A stretch of 18,070 nt of DNA, taken from Microthrixaceae bacterium (GTDB taxonomy: Bacteria; Actinomycetota; Acidimicrobiia; Acidimicrobiales; Iamiaceae). The stretch is taken from contig JADJDU010000006.1 of assembly GCA_016702505.1 (NCBI GenBank), forward strand, positions 1 to 18,070. The letters are read 5' to 3'. How positions within the stretch are numbered: the stretch's first letter is position 1; every line of letters starts with the position of its first letter. The translations under genes and the position numbers were made by a program. Under the pieces are notes generated by a model. It ran no database searches and had not been told where the DNA came from. It was given only the letters and a program-made list of their open reading frames with translations. Shown in pieces: positions 1 to 10,348 of this stretch.

Positions 1-22
1 CGCAGAGTGTGGATGGGCAGCG

Positions 23-709
23 GTGATGTCTCCCAGTGGATGCGGCACACCGTCGGAGGTCGACGGGTCAGAGGAACAGCTCGTCAAGTCCCGCCAGCGG
101 GTTGCGGACCACGGCGAGGTGTTCACGCCAGCTTGGCTCGTCGACGACATGCTCGATCTGGTCAAGGACGAGTCCGAGCGCATCGACTCCCGGATCTTGG
201 AGCCGGCATGCGGGAGCGGCAACTTCTTGGTCCCGGTGCTGCGCCGAAAGCTCGCAACCGTGGCTGGTCGCTACGCCAAGAGCACCTTCGAGCGTCGACA
301 CCAGGGGCTGCTCGGGCTCATGTGCGTGTACGGCATCGAGCTACTCGACGACAACGCCGCAGAGTGCCGTCAACGACTGGTCGACACCTTCGATGAGTTC
401 ATCGCCACCGACGGCGAGAACGAGCACGACCGCTGGCACAACGCCGCCGTGGCTGTGGTTGCCGTCAACATCGTTCAAGGTGACGCTCTGGCGATGACCA
501 CCACCGACGGCACAGCGATCGTGTTCCCCGAGTGGGGCTACGTGGGCAAGGGGTGGTTCCAGCGCCGAGACTTCCGTTTCGACGTGCTCGCCCAGATGTC
601 GTCCTTCGAAGAGGATTCTCTGTTCGGCGGTGCCGATATCGCCAAGCACGAGATCTTCGTGCCAACCAAGACCTATCCAGTGATGACCGTGGGGGAGATC
701 GCTCGATGA
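23..709 (+). CDS. N6-adenine methyltransferase-like subunit with SAM motif (R-M system)
   Basis: 228 aa, probably the first gene of a restriction-modification operon. Residues 31-36 read GEVFTP, typical of the N-terminal (motif X) part of Eco57I/type I-like adenine methyltransferases. Residues 59-69 read LEPACGSGNFL, a canonical SAM-binding motif I. A later IVQGDAL stretch fits motif III. No (N/D)PP(Y/F) catalytic motif is visible, so this looks like a SAM-binding partner and not a complete methyltransferase. The start is GTG at 23 or ATG at 26. The frame is open to the left edge, so the true start may be outside. Its TGA overlaps the ATG of the next gene by four bases (ATGA at 706-709), which indicates translational coupling. 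No frameshift is seen. Family placement is firm; the division of labour with the next gene is inference. Confidence 0.85.
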   Translation: MMSPSGCGTPSEVDGSEEQLVKSRQRVADHGEVFTPAWLVDDMLDLVKDESERIDSRILEPACGSGNFLVPVLRRKLATVAGRYAKSTFERRHQGLLGLMCVYGIELLDDNAAECRQRLVDTFDEFIATDGENEHDRWHNAAVAVVAVNIVQGDALAMTTTDGTAIVFPEWGYVGKGWFQRRDFRFDVLAQMSSFEEDSLFGGADIAKHEIFVPTKTYPVMTVGEIAR

Positions 710-2387
710 CCAAGACCGACACCGAAGCGCCCGCACAGGCACCCGTAGCTTTCGCAGGCCGCAACCCGGATGTGTTGACCTGCATCGCCAACCTCTCAAA
801 CGACGAGGTGTTCACCCCACCGGAGTTCGCCAACCAGATGCTCGACACGCTGGCTGAGGCATGGTCCGCCAGCCACGACGGGGCCAGTATCTGGGAGAAC
901 TCCACCGTGACGTTCCTGGATCCGTTCACGAAGTCCGGCGTCTTCTTGCGTGAGATCACGAAGCGTCTGGTGGACGGGCTAGCCGCCGAGATCCCTGATC
1001 TTCACGACCGGGTCGACCACATCCTCACCAAGCAGGTATACGGCATCGGCATCACCGAGCTCACGGCCCTGCTGGCCCGCCGAAGCCTGTACTGCTCCAA
1101 GTGGGCGGACAGCAAGCACTCGATCGCCAAGTCGTTCGACGCGCCCGACGGCAACATCTGGTTCGACCGAACCGAACACTCCTGGACCGGCGGCAGCAAG
1201 GTGCTCACCGCCGACAAGACCGGCAAACAGGTAAGGCGGGTCGACAGGGCAGCAAGTGCAAGTTCTGTGGAACGCCGCAAGGCACCCTCGACCGGGGCGA
1301 CGACCTGGAGTCACACGCATACGCCTTCATTCACACCGACGACATCAAGGCTCGGGTCGCCGAGCTGTTCGGAGACGACATGCAGTTCGACGTAATCATC
1401 GGCAACCCGCCTTACCAGTTGGACGACGGTGGATTCTGGACGAGCGCGGCTCCGATCTACCAACGGTTCGTTGAGCAGGCGAAGCTGCTTGAACGCCGAC
1501 TCCTGACGATGGTCATTCCGTCTCGTTGGTTCGCTGGCGGCAAGGGCCTCGACGACTTTCGCGAGGCCATGCTCACAGACAACCGGCTGCGCTCGATCGA
1601 CGACTTCCTGACGGCCTCCGACGTCTTCCCGCAGAGTCGGCTTGAAGGGTGGCGTGTGCTATTTCCTGTGGGATCGAGACAACCCCGGCCACTGCCGGGT
1701 CACCACTCGACTTCAAGGACTGGGAGCCGTCGGTGGCCGCCGGCCTGCTCGAACCAGGAGCCGACGTCTTCATCCGCTTCAACCAAGGACTGTCGATCCT
1801 GCGAAGGTGGTGGACGCTGAGGGCGGAGAGCCTGGCTCAATCTCCATTCCGGATGGTCGTTGCTTCTATGACCTGGTGAGTTCAGCGAAGCCGTTCGGCT
1901 TTCGCACCTTCTTTCAAGGTAAGGCAGCCAGCGGAAGACGATCTACTGATCTACCAGAATGGCGGCACGGGCTTTGTGGCACGAAAGGATGTGACTGCCG
2001 GGACGAGCCTCATTGACCACTGGAAGGTTTACATTGGGAGGGCGGCTCCAGGTACCGGGAACAAGGACACATACCCGCACCGCATTCTGCCTACCCCATT
2101 CATAGGCGGGCCTGGAACTGTTTCGACGGAGACATATCTGTGTATCGGTCCGCTTGAAAGCGAAGCGGAAGCAAGAAGTGTCCTGTCCTATCTGTCATGC
2201 CGATTGACGAGGGTCCTGATCCTTCTTCGCAAGCCATCGCAGGACACAACTCGCAGGGTGTACCGGTCGGTGCCAGCGCAAACTTGGGATCGCATTTGGA
2301 CCGATGAGGAGCTGTACGCCAAGTACGGAATCGACGAAGACGAGATCACCTTCATCGAGTCGATCGTTCGCCCGATGGAGTTGGCTG

Positions 2388-2395
<8 letters not shown>
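706..2395 (+). pseudogene. Eco57I-like adenine-specific DNA methyltransferase, frameshifted
   Basis: Second methyltransferase of the operon, about 560 aa when frames are joined. It starts at the ATG in the overlap at 706 and ends at TAG 2393-2395. Residues 33-38 read DEVFTP and residues 72-80 DPFTKSGVF, a motif I in which the usual ACG of DPACGSG is replaced. The catalytic NPPY is at 1404-1415, followed by VIPSRWFAGGKG. CKFCG near 1255 may be part of a metal site. The C-terminal part (about 1940-2395) resembles the target-recognition half of such enzymes. Reading requires frame changes near 1215-1240, 1640, 1705, 1805 and 1930. The protein on both sides of each looks well conserved, so these may be sequencing indels and the gene may be intact in the organism. 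It overlaps the helicase start by eight bases. Confidence 0.82.
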
Positions 2396-4928
<2,533 letters not shown>

Positions 4929-4964
4929 CGACAAAAGAACGAAGCGAGTTCCCGTACTGGGCTA

Positions 4965-4970
4965 GAGGAG
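4965..4970 (+). promoter_or_regulatory. Shine-Dalgarno deciding a GTG start
   Basis: GAGGAG lies four bases upstream of GTG 4975, directly after the helicase gene. It supports GTG 4975 as the start of the low-GC gene. Confidence 0.6.
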
Positions 4971-4974
4971 AATC

Positions 4975-5664
4975 GTGTCTCTCTATAAGAAATACCGACA
5001 AGAGGAACCACTTGTCACAGAACGATATCCCGAACTCTCAGACCAACTAAGCAATCTTGTCGAGCTGCAGGACGATCATTTCGATATGGTCAAAAAGCTC
5101 CTTGCGCCCCGGGGCAGTAGTGGGATTCTAACCCTTAGCATTCTCAATCGGTCTTTGGACCTTATCCAAGGGTTTTGTGAAGCATATCCAACGTGGAACC
5201 TAACAGTCGCTGCACCCGTCGTACGCATGCAGCTCGATAACGTCATGCGACTGGTCATCATCATTGATGCCCCAGCTTCGGCAGGATTGGTCGATGCAAT
5301 GCTTGACGGTGAGCGACTCTCCAAGGTCACAGATCCGCTCGGCCCTCCTGGAAAGCGATACAAGCTCACAGATTCCCGTCTTCAGGAACACGCTGAACGC
5401 CACTTCCCTTGGTTAAGGCTCGTGTACGACAAAACCTCAAAGTGGGTGCACTTTTCCCCCACCTTTGTTGGCAGCACTTTCAGGGTTGATGACGATATCA
5501 TCGCCGCTCGATTTCCCTTTTCAACCGATAAGATTCCCCTCGAACTTCTAGAATCTGTCTTGTGGGCTATGTATCAAGCGAGCGCCGCCGTGCTCTACTG
5601 CGCAGATGAGATTGCAAAGGCAAAGGACCTCGCTGCCGAACAAGAGTTCCCAAGCTCTCGATGA
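4975..5664 (+). CDS. Uncharacterised protein, possible HEPN/DUF5677-like R-M accessory
   Basis: 229 aa, GTG start, 46 bases after the helicase stop and probably in the same transcript. It is visibly less GC-rich than its neighbours, with many A/T-ending codons (ATA, AAA, TCT), which points to recent transfer from another source. It is mostly helical, with no signal peptide or membrane segment. Residues about 145-165 contain RLVYDKTSKWVHFSP, which resembles the Y-x3-S-x-x-(V)H signature near the end of DUF5677/HEPN-like helical bundles. That similarity is weak and I do not assign an activity. It may be an accessory or abortive-infection component of the adjacent R-M system, or unrelated island cargo. 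Confidence 0.8.
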   Translation: MSLYKKYRQEEPLVTERYPELSDQLSNLVELQDDHFDMVKKLLAPRGSSGILTLSILNRSLDLIQGFCEAYPTWNLTVAAPVVRMQLDNVMRLVIIIDAPASAGLVDAMLDGERLSKVTDPLGPPGKRYKLTDSRLQEHAERHFPWLRLVYDKTSKWVHFSPTFVGSTFRVDDDIIAARFPFSTDKIPLELLESVLWAMYQASAAVLYCADEIAKAKDLAAEQEFPSSR

Positions 5665-5771
5665 TCTCAACAGCGATCGAGCAAGGCGGGCGGCCGAGTC
5701 ACAAGCGAGGCGCTGCCAGGGCTCCTCTCCTCAGGTCCGCCATCCGTGGCGGCGGCTGGCAGCGGCTGTGA

Positions 5772-5984
5772 TCACTCCGGCCAGTCCTCAGCCCTGCTGT
5801 AGACCTCACTTATGCCTGGAGCGCTACCGGTGAGTCTCCGAAGACCCTCAGCCTGACCGCTCGTCTTCGCTCCGAGAAGTCCTTCGACATCGACTTCAAA
5901 CTCATCGAGCGCCACGCCCCGCCGGGCAGCCTCACCCCTCAGGCGACGCAAGGGATCATCCGGGAGGTCAACTGCCACGACCAC
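5772..5984 (-). CDS. Antitoxin-like fragment (VapB/RHH type), orphan
   Basis: 70 aa on the minus strand with a non-ATG start at 5984. The first about 25 residues (VVAVDLPDDPLRRLRGEAARR then GVALDE) closely resemble the N-terminus of small VapB-type antitoxins that precede PIN toxins. The rest no longer resembles that family, and no PIN-domain gene follows at lower coordinates; the next sequence is the end of the 4975-5664 gene. It is either a relic of a toxin-antitoxin pair or a frameshifted antitoxin. The opposite strand is also open but shows nothing I recognise. Confidence 0.35.
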   Translation of the reverse strand: MVVAVDLPDDPLRRLRGEAARRGVALDEFEVDVEGLLGAKTSGQAEGLRRLTGSAPGISEVYSRAEDWPE

Positions 5985-6250
5985 AATCCTACGGTGACCC
6001 TACCGCTGCCGGAACCGGAGATCCCATGCCATCACGCCGAGCTTGGAACTCCTCCGAGGTCGACGAGTCAGATTGAGGTCGCCAACTCAGCGCTAGCCGA
6101 GCCCATCGGATCGCAGCCACCAGCCAAGACATCGTGTACCTCAACGGAAGGGGCACATCGCGTCCCGATCGCGTCCCTTTTGAGTCCCGTGAGGGCCGGA
6201 AATCGAGGGTAATCTCGGGAAGCTGCGAGAGCCCGGAATCAGGCGTTTCC
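5985..6250. other. Gene-poor stretch left of the tRNA fragment
   Basis: I see no convincing gene here. A short plus-strand reading from ATG near 6026 hits TGA after 16 codons. The stretch holds the ATCGCGTCCC repeats listed separately and is most simply the terminal non-coding part of an integrated element. Confidence 0.4.
6157..6188. repeat. Tandem ATCGCGTCCC direct repeats (possible integrase arm sites)
   Basis: ATCGCGTCCC occurs at 6157-6166 and again at 6168-6177, an 11-base period, followed by a related GAGTCCC at 6182-6188. Short directly repeated sites at helical spacing, within 200 bases of a tRNA-borne crossover site, are typical of integrase or excisionase arm sites. No integrase gene is in the window. 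Confidence 0.4.
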
Positions 6251-6252
6251 GC

Positions 6253-6279
6253 AGGTCATAGGTCATAACGGCAGGTCAT
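6253..6279. repeat. Three AGGTCAT direct repeats beside the tRNA fragment
   Basis: AGGTCAT occurs at 6253-6259, 6260-6266 and 6273-6279. The first and third are extended to GCAGGTCAT and are 20 bases apart. They lie just left of the tRNA-Val 3' fragment. They could be recombination directionality factor or integrase sites, or a chance cluster. Confidence 0.4.
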
Positions 6280-6305
6280 CGAAGGGCGGTTGGATGTATG
6301 AGTAG

Positions 6306-6354
6306 TGCCTTCACACGGCAGAGGTCACAGGTTCGAATCCTGTTACGCCCACCA
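6306..6354 (+). tRNA. tRNA-Val(CAC) 3' part, probable attachment site
   Basis: TGCC (6306-6309) pairs with GGCA (6317-6320) around the 7-base loop TTCACAC, giving anticodon CAC (6312-6314, Val). A short variable loop follows, then a perfect T-arm, ACAGG-TTCGAAT-CCTGT (6327-6343), acceptor strand TACGCCC, discriminator A and encoded CCA (6352-6354). Upstream, GGGCGGT (6284-6290) could pair with five of seven acceptor bases, but no D-stem or conserved D-loop GG can be formed between. So the 5' half is absent or badly degenerate. A 3'-only tRNA is what remains at the far end of an element integrated into a tRNA gene, and the terminator downstream belongs to the original locus. A decayed full tRNA is the alternative. 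Confidence 0.65.
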
Positions 6355-6366
6355 CAGAAAGGCCAG

Positions 6367-6401
6367 GTCAGCCGCTCCACGGGGGCGGCTGACGTCGTTT
6401 T
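6367..6401 (+). terminator. Rho-independent terminator after tRNA-Val fragment
   Basis: GTCAGCCGC (6367-6375) and GCGGCTGAC (6385-6393) form a perfect 9-bp stem with a 9-base loop. TTTT follows at 6398-6401, shortly downstream of the tRNA CCA end. Confidence 0.7.
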
Positions 6402-6758
6402 CGCCTTGCCGTTGTCCACGCTACGTCCACATTGGCGCGGACAAAATCCGAGAAATGACACGTGTAGGGCGGAGGCGTAGGGCTTCCGGCTACGTGACAG
6501 GTCTCAGCCCTTTGAGGCTGGCGTCTGGCCAAGCAGGGTTGTTCCAAGGGCACACACGTCGATTGAGTCCCTCGGCTGACAGGGGTCAGGACTTCACGAG
6601 GCTGGGCCGGAGCGTTCGTCGTGGAGTTGGTGGTCGAGTTCTCGCCCGTAGTAGTTGAGCTTGAGGTCTTCGGCCCCTCTCTGGCTGACAGACACCCTCT
6701 CCCCTTCGACCTAAGGACTACCTGGGCGATGGTACGCCCGGGCCGCAGGCCCTCTGCG
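6402..6758. other. Intergenic stretch with no recognised gene
   Basis: It lies between the terminator and the GNAT gene (which ends at 6759 on the minus strand). Open frames exist on both strands because of GC content, but none shows a recognisable domain, a convincing ribosome site or a signal. I see nothing supportable in it. Confidence 0.4.
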
Positions 6759-7238
6759 CTACAGGGACAGCAGGAAGCGCACGTAAGGCTGGTCCTCTGG
6801 AGGACTGGACTCGTCGGCCATCGGGAACGTGCGGAAGCTGAACGCGATCGAGGCCTAGTTCCTCGGGTGGACGAGCCAATCCACGGTTCGCACGCCGCTG
6901 CCGCGGAGGTCGTCGAGCACAGCCTCTACAACCGCCGTGGCGTACCCGCTGCGCTGGTACCGGCGTTGGATTGCCGTGACCATGAGGTAGCGGTGGCCGT
7001 CGATCACGTCGCCGATCTCGTCTACGAGCAGGTGGTGGGCGATGACACCGACGAGCTCGCCTTCTTCCTCGGCGACAAGGACGACCCGATCATGCTCGGA
7101 TGCGGTCGGATCGCTGACCCAGCCCCACAGGCCGTCCACGATCTCAGCGACCTCGCCAAGAAATGGTTCGGAGGTGTCACCGAGGTCGAACGCCTCGAAC
7201 GCTGGCGAGTCCTCGGCTCGCGCCTGCCGGAGGATCAC
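6759..7238 (-). pseudogene. GNAT acetyltransferase, in-frame TAG near the end
   Basis: GCN5-related N-acetyltransferase, 159 aa if read through one TAG at 6855-6857 (127 aa if it terminates there). The GTG start at 7238 overlaps the TGA of the upstream Xre gene (GTGA, 7235-7238), so the pair is coupled. VVLVAEEEGELVGVIAHH is the first GNAT strand pair, and QRRYQRSGYATAVVEAVLDD is the acetyl-CoA pyrophosphate loop (R/Q-x-x-G-x-A) and helix. After the TAG the frame continues as ASIAFSFRTF and a DQPYVRFLLSL ending, a natural GNAT C-terminus. The TAG is therefore probably a point change or sequencing error. The substrate is unknown. Given the Xre partner it may be a toxin-like GNAT or a metabolic acetyltransferase. 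Confidence 0.75.
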
Positions 7239-7562
7239 TTGGAACGCGTGACCGTGTGCTTCGCCTTGCCGCTTGGCTGCCAACGATCGCCAGCCGACGT
7301 TTGCTTGGTGCGCCGGTAGCCGCCGTTGGCCAAGCTCGCCTTGGGCTCCCGAACCGACTCCAGCGCATCTGACAGCCGTTTGACCGTGGACCAGCGTGCG
7401 TCGAGGTGGCCGTTCTCGATCTTGCTGATGTCGCCCTGCGATCCCAGCCAGCTCGCTCAGCTCCGCCTGCGTCAGACCGAGCTCCATGCGGCGCTCGCGG
7501 ATGAGGTCACCCGGTCTCGACGGCAGGGACGCCAAAAGAGCGGAGGTCGATGCAGTCGACAT
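7235..7562 (-). pseudogene. Xre-family HTH regulator, one-base frameshift
   Basis: About 108 aa after correction. ATG 7562 opens MSTASTSALL, then GDLIRERRMELGLTQAELSELAGI, the first helices of an HTH_3 domain. At about 7434 one extra base shifts the frame. Dropping it gives QGDISKIENGHLDARWSTVK, the recognition helix and helix 4 of the same domain, then a basic tail ending TRSK. The length (328 nt, 3n+1) agrees with a single inserted base. A cytoplasmic DNA-binding protein, it most likely autoregulates the Xre-GNAT pair through the inverted repeat at its start, and may be its antitoxin. Confidence 0.75.
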
Positions 7563-7563
7563 A

Positions 7564-7581
7564 CCCTAGGACAATATAGGG
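7564..7581 (-). promoter_or_regulatory. Inverted repeat operator and -10-like box before Xre gene
   Basis: CCCTA (7564-7568) and TAGGG (7577-7581) form a perfect 5-bp inverted repeat around an AT-rich centre. On the minus strand, TATATT within it is a -10-like hexamer about 12 bases before the ATG, implying a leaderless or very short leader. An operator overlapping the promoter is typical of autoregulated Xre pairs. Binding by this Xre is inference. Confidence 0.5.
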
Positions 7582-7743
7582 AATAGCCCATTGCCACAAG
7601 GACGGCGGCGGCCCGCTGGTCAAGCCCGCTCGGCCGAACTGGTGACCCTCGACGGACGTCGCCCAGGTCCGCACCACGTCCACAAGGACACTCGAAACGA
7701 GGCAGCAGCCTGCGGATGTGGCCCGCACGTAGGTCACCGGTGG

Positions 7744-8180
7744 TCAGCGATGGGTGGACAGGTAGGTGGCAACCGCCTCGACGTAGGCCGGGTAGGTCTG
7801 TAGGGCCAGGCCGACCGCCGCGGCAACCAGATCGGTACGGATGTCGACGTATTGGTGCACCAACACGTTGCGCATGCCAGCTGAAGGAGCGAGCCTCTCG
7901 GCCAATTCGCCAGGGACGACCCCGCAGTCGGCCAGGTCGGTGAAGGAGCTTCGTCCGGTCTCGGGGCCTTCCCCCTCAAGGCCACGACGACGTGCCCGTT
8001 GACGTCGACGGCGAGGTCAACGATCACCTGGAGAAGGCGCTCCGCTGCGGCTCGCAGCAGGGAGTCAGCGTCGAGGTCTTGCGCGCTGGTGTGCTCTAGG
8101 GAGGTGAGCCGATCGAGTGAGTCGCGCAGTAGCCGGAGCCGGCGTTGGACCGTGTCGTGGTCGAGGTGAGCGGGTGTCAC
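7744..8180 (-). pseudogene. hepT: HepT toxin (HEPN RNase), type VII toxin-antitoxin, frameshifted
   Basis: About 145 aa after correction. The GTG start at 8180 overlaps the mntA stop (GTGA). The N-terminal helices (LRLLRDSLDRL and ERLLQVIVDLAVDVNGHVV) match HepT/DUF86. Near 7960 one base is missing; the shifted frame continues SSFTDLADCGVVPGELAERL and reaches RNVLVHQY. This is the HEPN R-x4-H motif extended to R-x4-H-x-Y, whose Tyr is AMPylated by MntA in characterised systems. It ends YLSTHR then TGA (7744-7746). As a family, HepT cuts RNA and is silenced by its partner. If the missing base is real, the toxin would lose its active site and be dead. Confidence 0.82.
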
Positions 8181-8599
8181 CCGGCCAGGGCTTCCAAGTC
8201 GAGTCGTCGCAGAAAGGCGGTGTCGCGACGGTGTGACAACGCCGCCATCTGGGCTTCGGCGAACGCCCCGGGGGCGTGTTCGTAGAGCGGGATGCCACAG
8301 AGTGCTTCGGCGTCGAGGACGGGGTGGTTGCCGTCGACGACAGCGACGTCGACCCGATCGAATCCGGTGGTGCGAACGAGCAGGTCGATCAGTTCGAGAA
8401 GTCGGACCGGGCCGTTGAATCGGGCGGCGACGTCGAGGTCGTGAGGTTCGGTGTCTGGCACCTGTGCAGACTCGCGAGCAGCGGTGCTGCCGAAGATTCC
8501 CAGTAGGTCGACTCCCAGTGCGGCGAGTTCGTCGTCGAGGTGGCCCTGTTCGGCCGCTTCGATGAGACGGTCACGTGCCTCGGTTGCCGTCACAGACAT
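8177..8599 (-). CDS. mntA: MntA nucleotidyltransferase antitoxin (type VII)
   Basis: 140 aa, intact, ATG 8599. A minimal polymerase-beta-fold nucleotidyltransferase: GIFGSTAAR (residues 34-42) with the GS motif, DLD (54-56) as the metal-binding D-x-D, and VDVAVVDG near 83-90 supplying the third acidic strand. In characterised pairs MntA transfers AMP to a HepT tyrosine. The GS to DxD spacing is about 15 residues, longer than the GSx10DxD usually quoted for MntA, because of a SAQVPDTEPH insertion. It is translationally coupled to hepT, which lies downstream. Confidence 0.88.
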   Translation of the reverse strand: MSVTATEARDRLIEAAEQGHLDDELAALGVDLLGIFGSTAARESAQVPDTEPHDLDVAARFNGPVRLLELIDLLVRTTGFDRVDVAVVDGNHPVLDAEALCGIPLYEHAPGAFAEAQMAALSHRRDTAFLRRLDLEALAG

Positions 8600-8704
8600 G
8601 GACCAAAGCGTAGATGGCTCGCTGTGCGGCCGGGCGACGATTCTCCCAAGGCCTCTCTTTGGCCGAACCTCCCAACGTTGTCGATCGGGGTGACCTTGGC
8701 CGGA

Positions 8705-10268
8705 TCACCAGTCGGTGGGTGCGTAATCCTTCAGGAACTGACCCCAGACGTGAACGCCGGTGTTGGCTCCGTCGATGATCGGATCGACGATTCGTGCCGC
8801 CCCGTCGACGATGTCCAGAGGTGGGTGGAACCGGTGCTCGGAGGTCTTCCGTTCGGCGATGTCGGCGGGATCCTCATCGCTCACCCAGCCAGTGTCCACA
8901 CTGTTCATGTGGATGCCATCGGCCTGGTAGTCAGCGGCCGAGGTTCGGGTCATCATGTTGAGCGCCGCCTTGGCCATGTTGGTGGGGGTGCCGGGTCGTC
9001 TTCATGCGGCGGTAGAACTGCCCCTCCACCGCCGACACGTTCACGATGTGTTTGTCCCGCTCCGGCGTTCGCAACATAAGCGCCTTGAGACGAGCGTTGA
9101 GGACGAACGGAGCCACCGCGTTCACCAGTTGAGTCTCGAGTAGCTCAACCGACGACACTTCGGCCAGGGTAAGACGCCACGAGTTCCGCCCCCGAAGGTC
9201 GACCTGCTGGCGGTCCTGATCCAGTCGGCCGTCGGGAAAGAGATGAGGCATTGGCTCGGCGTCCTCGGCCAGGAGGACGGCCTGGCTCATCTCCGCCGCG
9301 GTCATGATCGCCTCATCGAGACGTTCGACCGCGGCGGGTCCGACGCTCGCAACGGTGAGCATCTCGGGCCGGCGAACCCCATCGAAGCTGCCGAGAAGGC
9401 CACGAGCCGGGCCCGGGATGTTCGACAGGGGACCGGACTCCAGTTCCATCATGTGGCGATAGAACTCCGGTGGTCGGCGGACCGTCTGGCAGGCGTTGTT
9501 GACGAGGTAGTCGAGCCGCCCGTGGGTGGTGGTCAGGTGGTGGCACAACGCCTCCACGCTGGGGGTATGACGAAGGTCGAGTCCGTGGATCGTGAGGCGG
9601 TCTCCCCACTGGTCGAAGTCCGATTCGGCTGCGTAACGGAGCGCGGCATCACGTGGAAAGCGAGTGGTCACCACCACCTCGGCCCCGGCGCGCAGGAGCT
9701 TGATACCCGCCTGGTAGCCGATCTTCACCCTTCCGCCGGTGAGCAGAGCCACCCGACCCGACAGGTCGGCGGACTCGGTCCGCTTGAACTCATTGAACTC
9801 CGCGCAGCTCGGGCACAACTGATCGTAGAAGTGGTGGATCTGGCTGTAGTGGGTCTTGCACACATAGCAGTGACGCTCGGCCGTTCCACCTGATCGGCGG
9901 GGACCACCGGAACTGATCCCGAGATGTCCAGGTGCTTCATCGGGGTCGCCATCACCGGTTGTGATCACATTCTCGGGCGGGAACACATTGGGGGTGGTGA
10001 AGACCGGCTTGGCCCGCAGAGCTCTGATCCCGGTCTGGGACAGCACTTCCCTCCTCGCGGTCAACCTTGTCGGCCCAGGCCTGGCGCCGTCAGGCCTTGG
10101 CCCACGTCCGACGCTGTTCCACGTCTGGGCAGAACACGTCGCCGGCTGCGTTCACCAGGCGGGCCCGTTCCTCGGCGGTGAGGACGTCGAGCATGGTGCG
10201 ATCCCCGGCGACTGACTCGAGCAACGCCGTCGCATCGCGCAAGCGCAGGTCAGATCGTCGTCGGCCAT
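8705..10268 (-). pseudogene. SDR-family oxidoreductase with N-terminal zinc-ribbon-like extension, broken frame
   Basis: About 520 aa when joined. An N-terminal helical region (ALLESVAGDRTMLDVL) begins near ATG 10268. An in-frame TGA near 10090 and an extra G near 10050 interrupt it. From 10064 to about 8980 the frame is clean. CYVC and CPSC about 20 residues apart suggest a small zinc site, then comes an SDR Rossmann start (LLTGGRVKIGYQAGIKLL), NNACQT, and the NVSAVEG active-site Ser region. Near 8980 one base is missing; the continuation is HTNMAKAALNMMTRTSA and a C-terminus ending APTDW. The catalytic Tyr of Y-x3-K is replaced: Thr stands four residues before the Lys. Substrate unknown, perhaps a noncanonical or nonredox SDR. 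Confidence 0.78.
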
Positions 10269-10348
10269 CCGATCAGAATGACAGCCAGAACGGTTGGGTC
10301 TGGAACCGGGTTCTGCTCGGCACTGTCGGGCCTGGAAGGCTCGGCGTG

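Noticed and set aside
6276..6461. Minus-strand 61-aa reading with NRIRTCDL across the tRNA fragment
   Set aside because: This is the well-known spurious translation of antisense tRNA sequence, not a gene.
6621..7319. Long plus-strand open frame (232 aa)
   Set aside because: It is antisense to the GNAT and Xre genes, which have recognisable motifs on the other strand.
9243..9893. Plus-strand 216-aa open frame
   Set aside because: Shadow of the SDR gene on the minus strand; no domain is visible in it.
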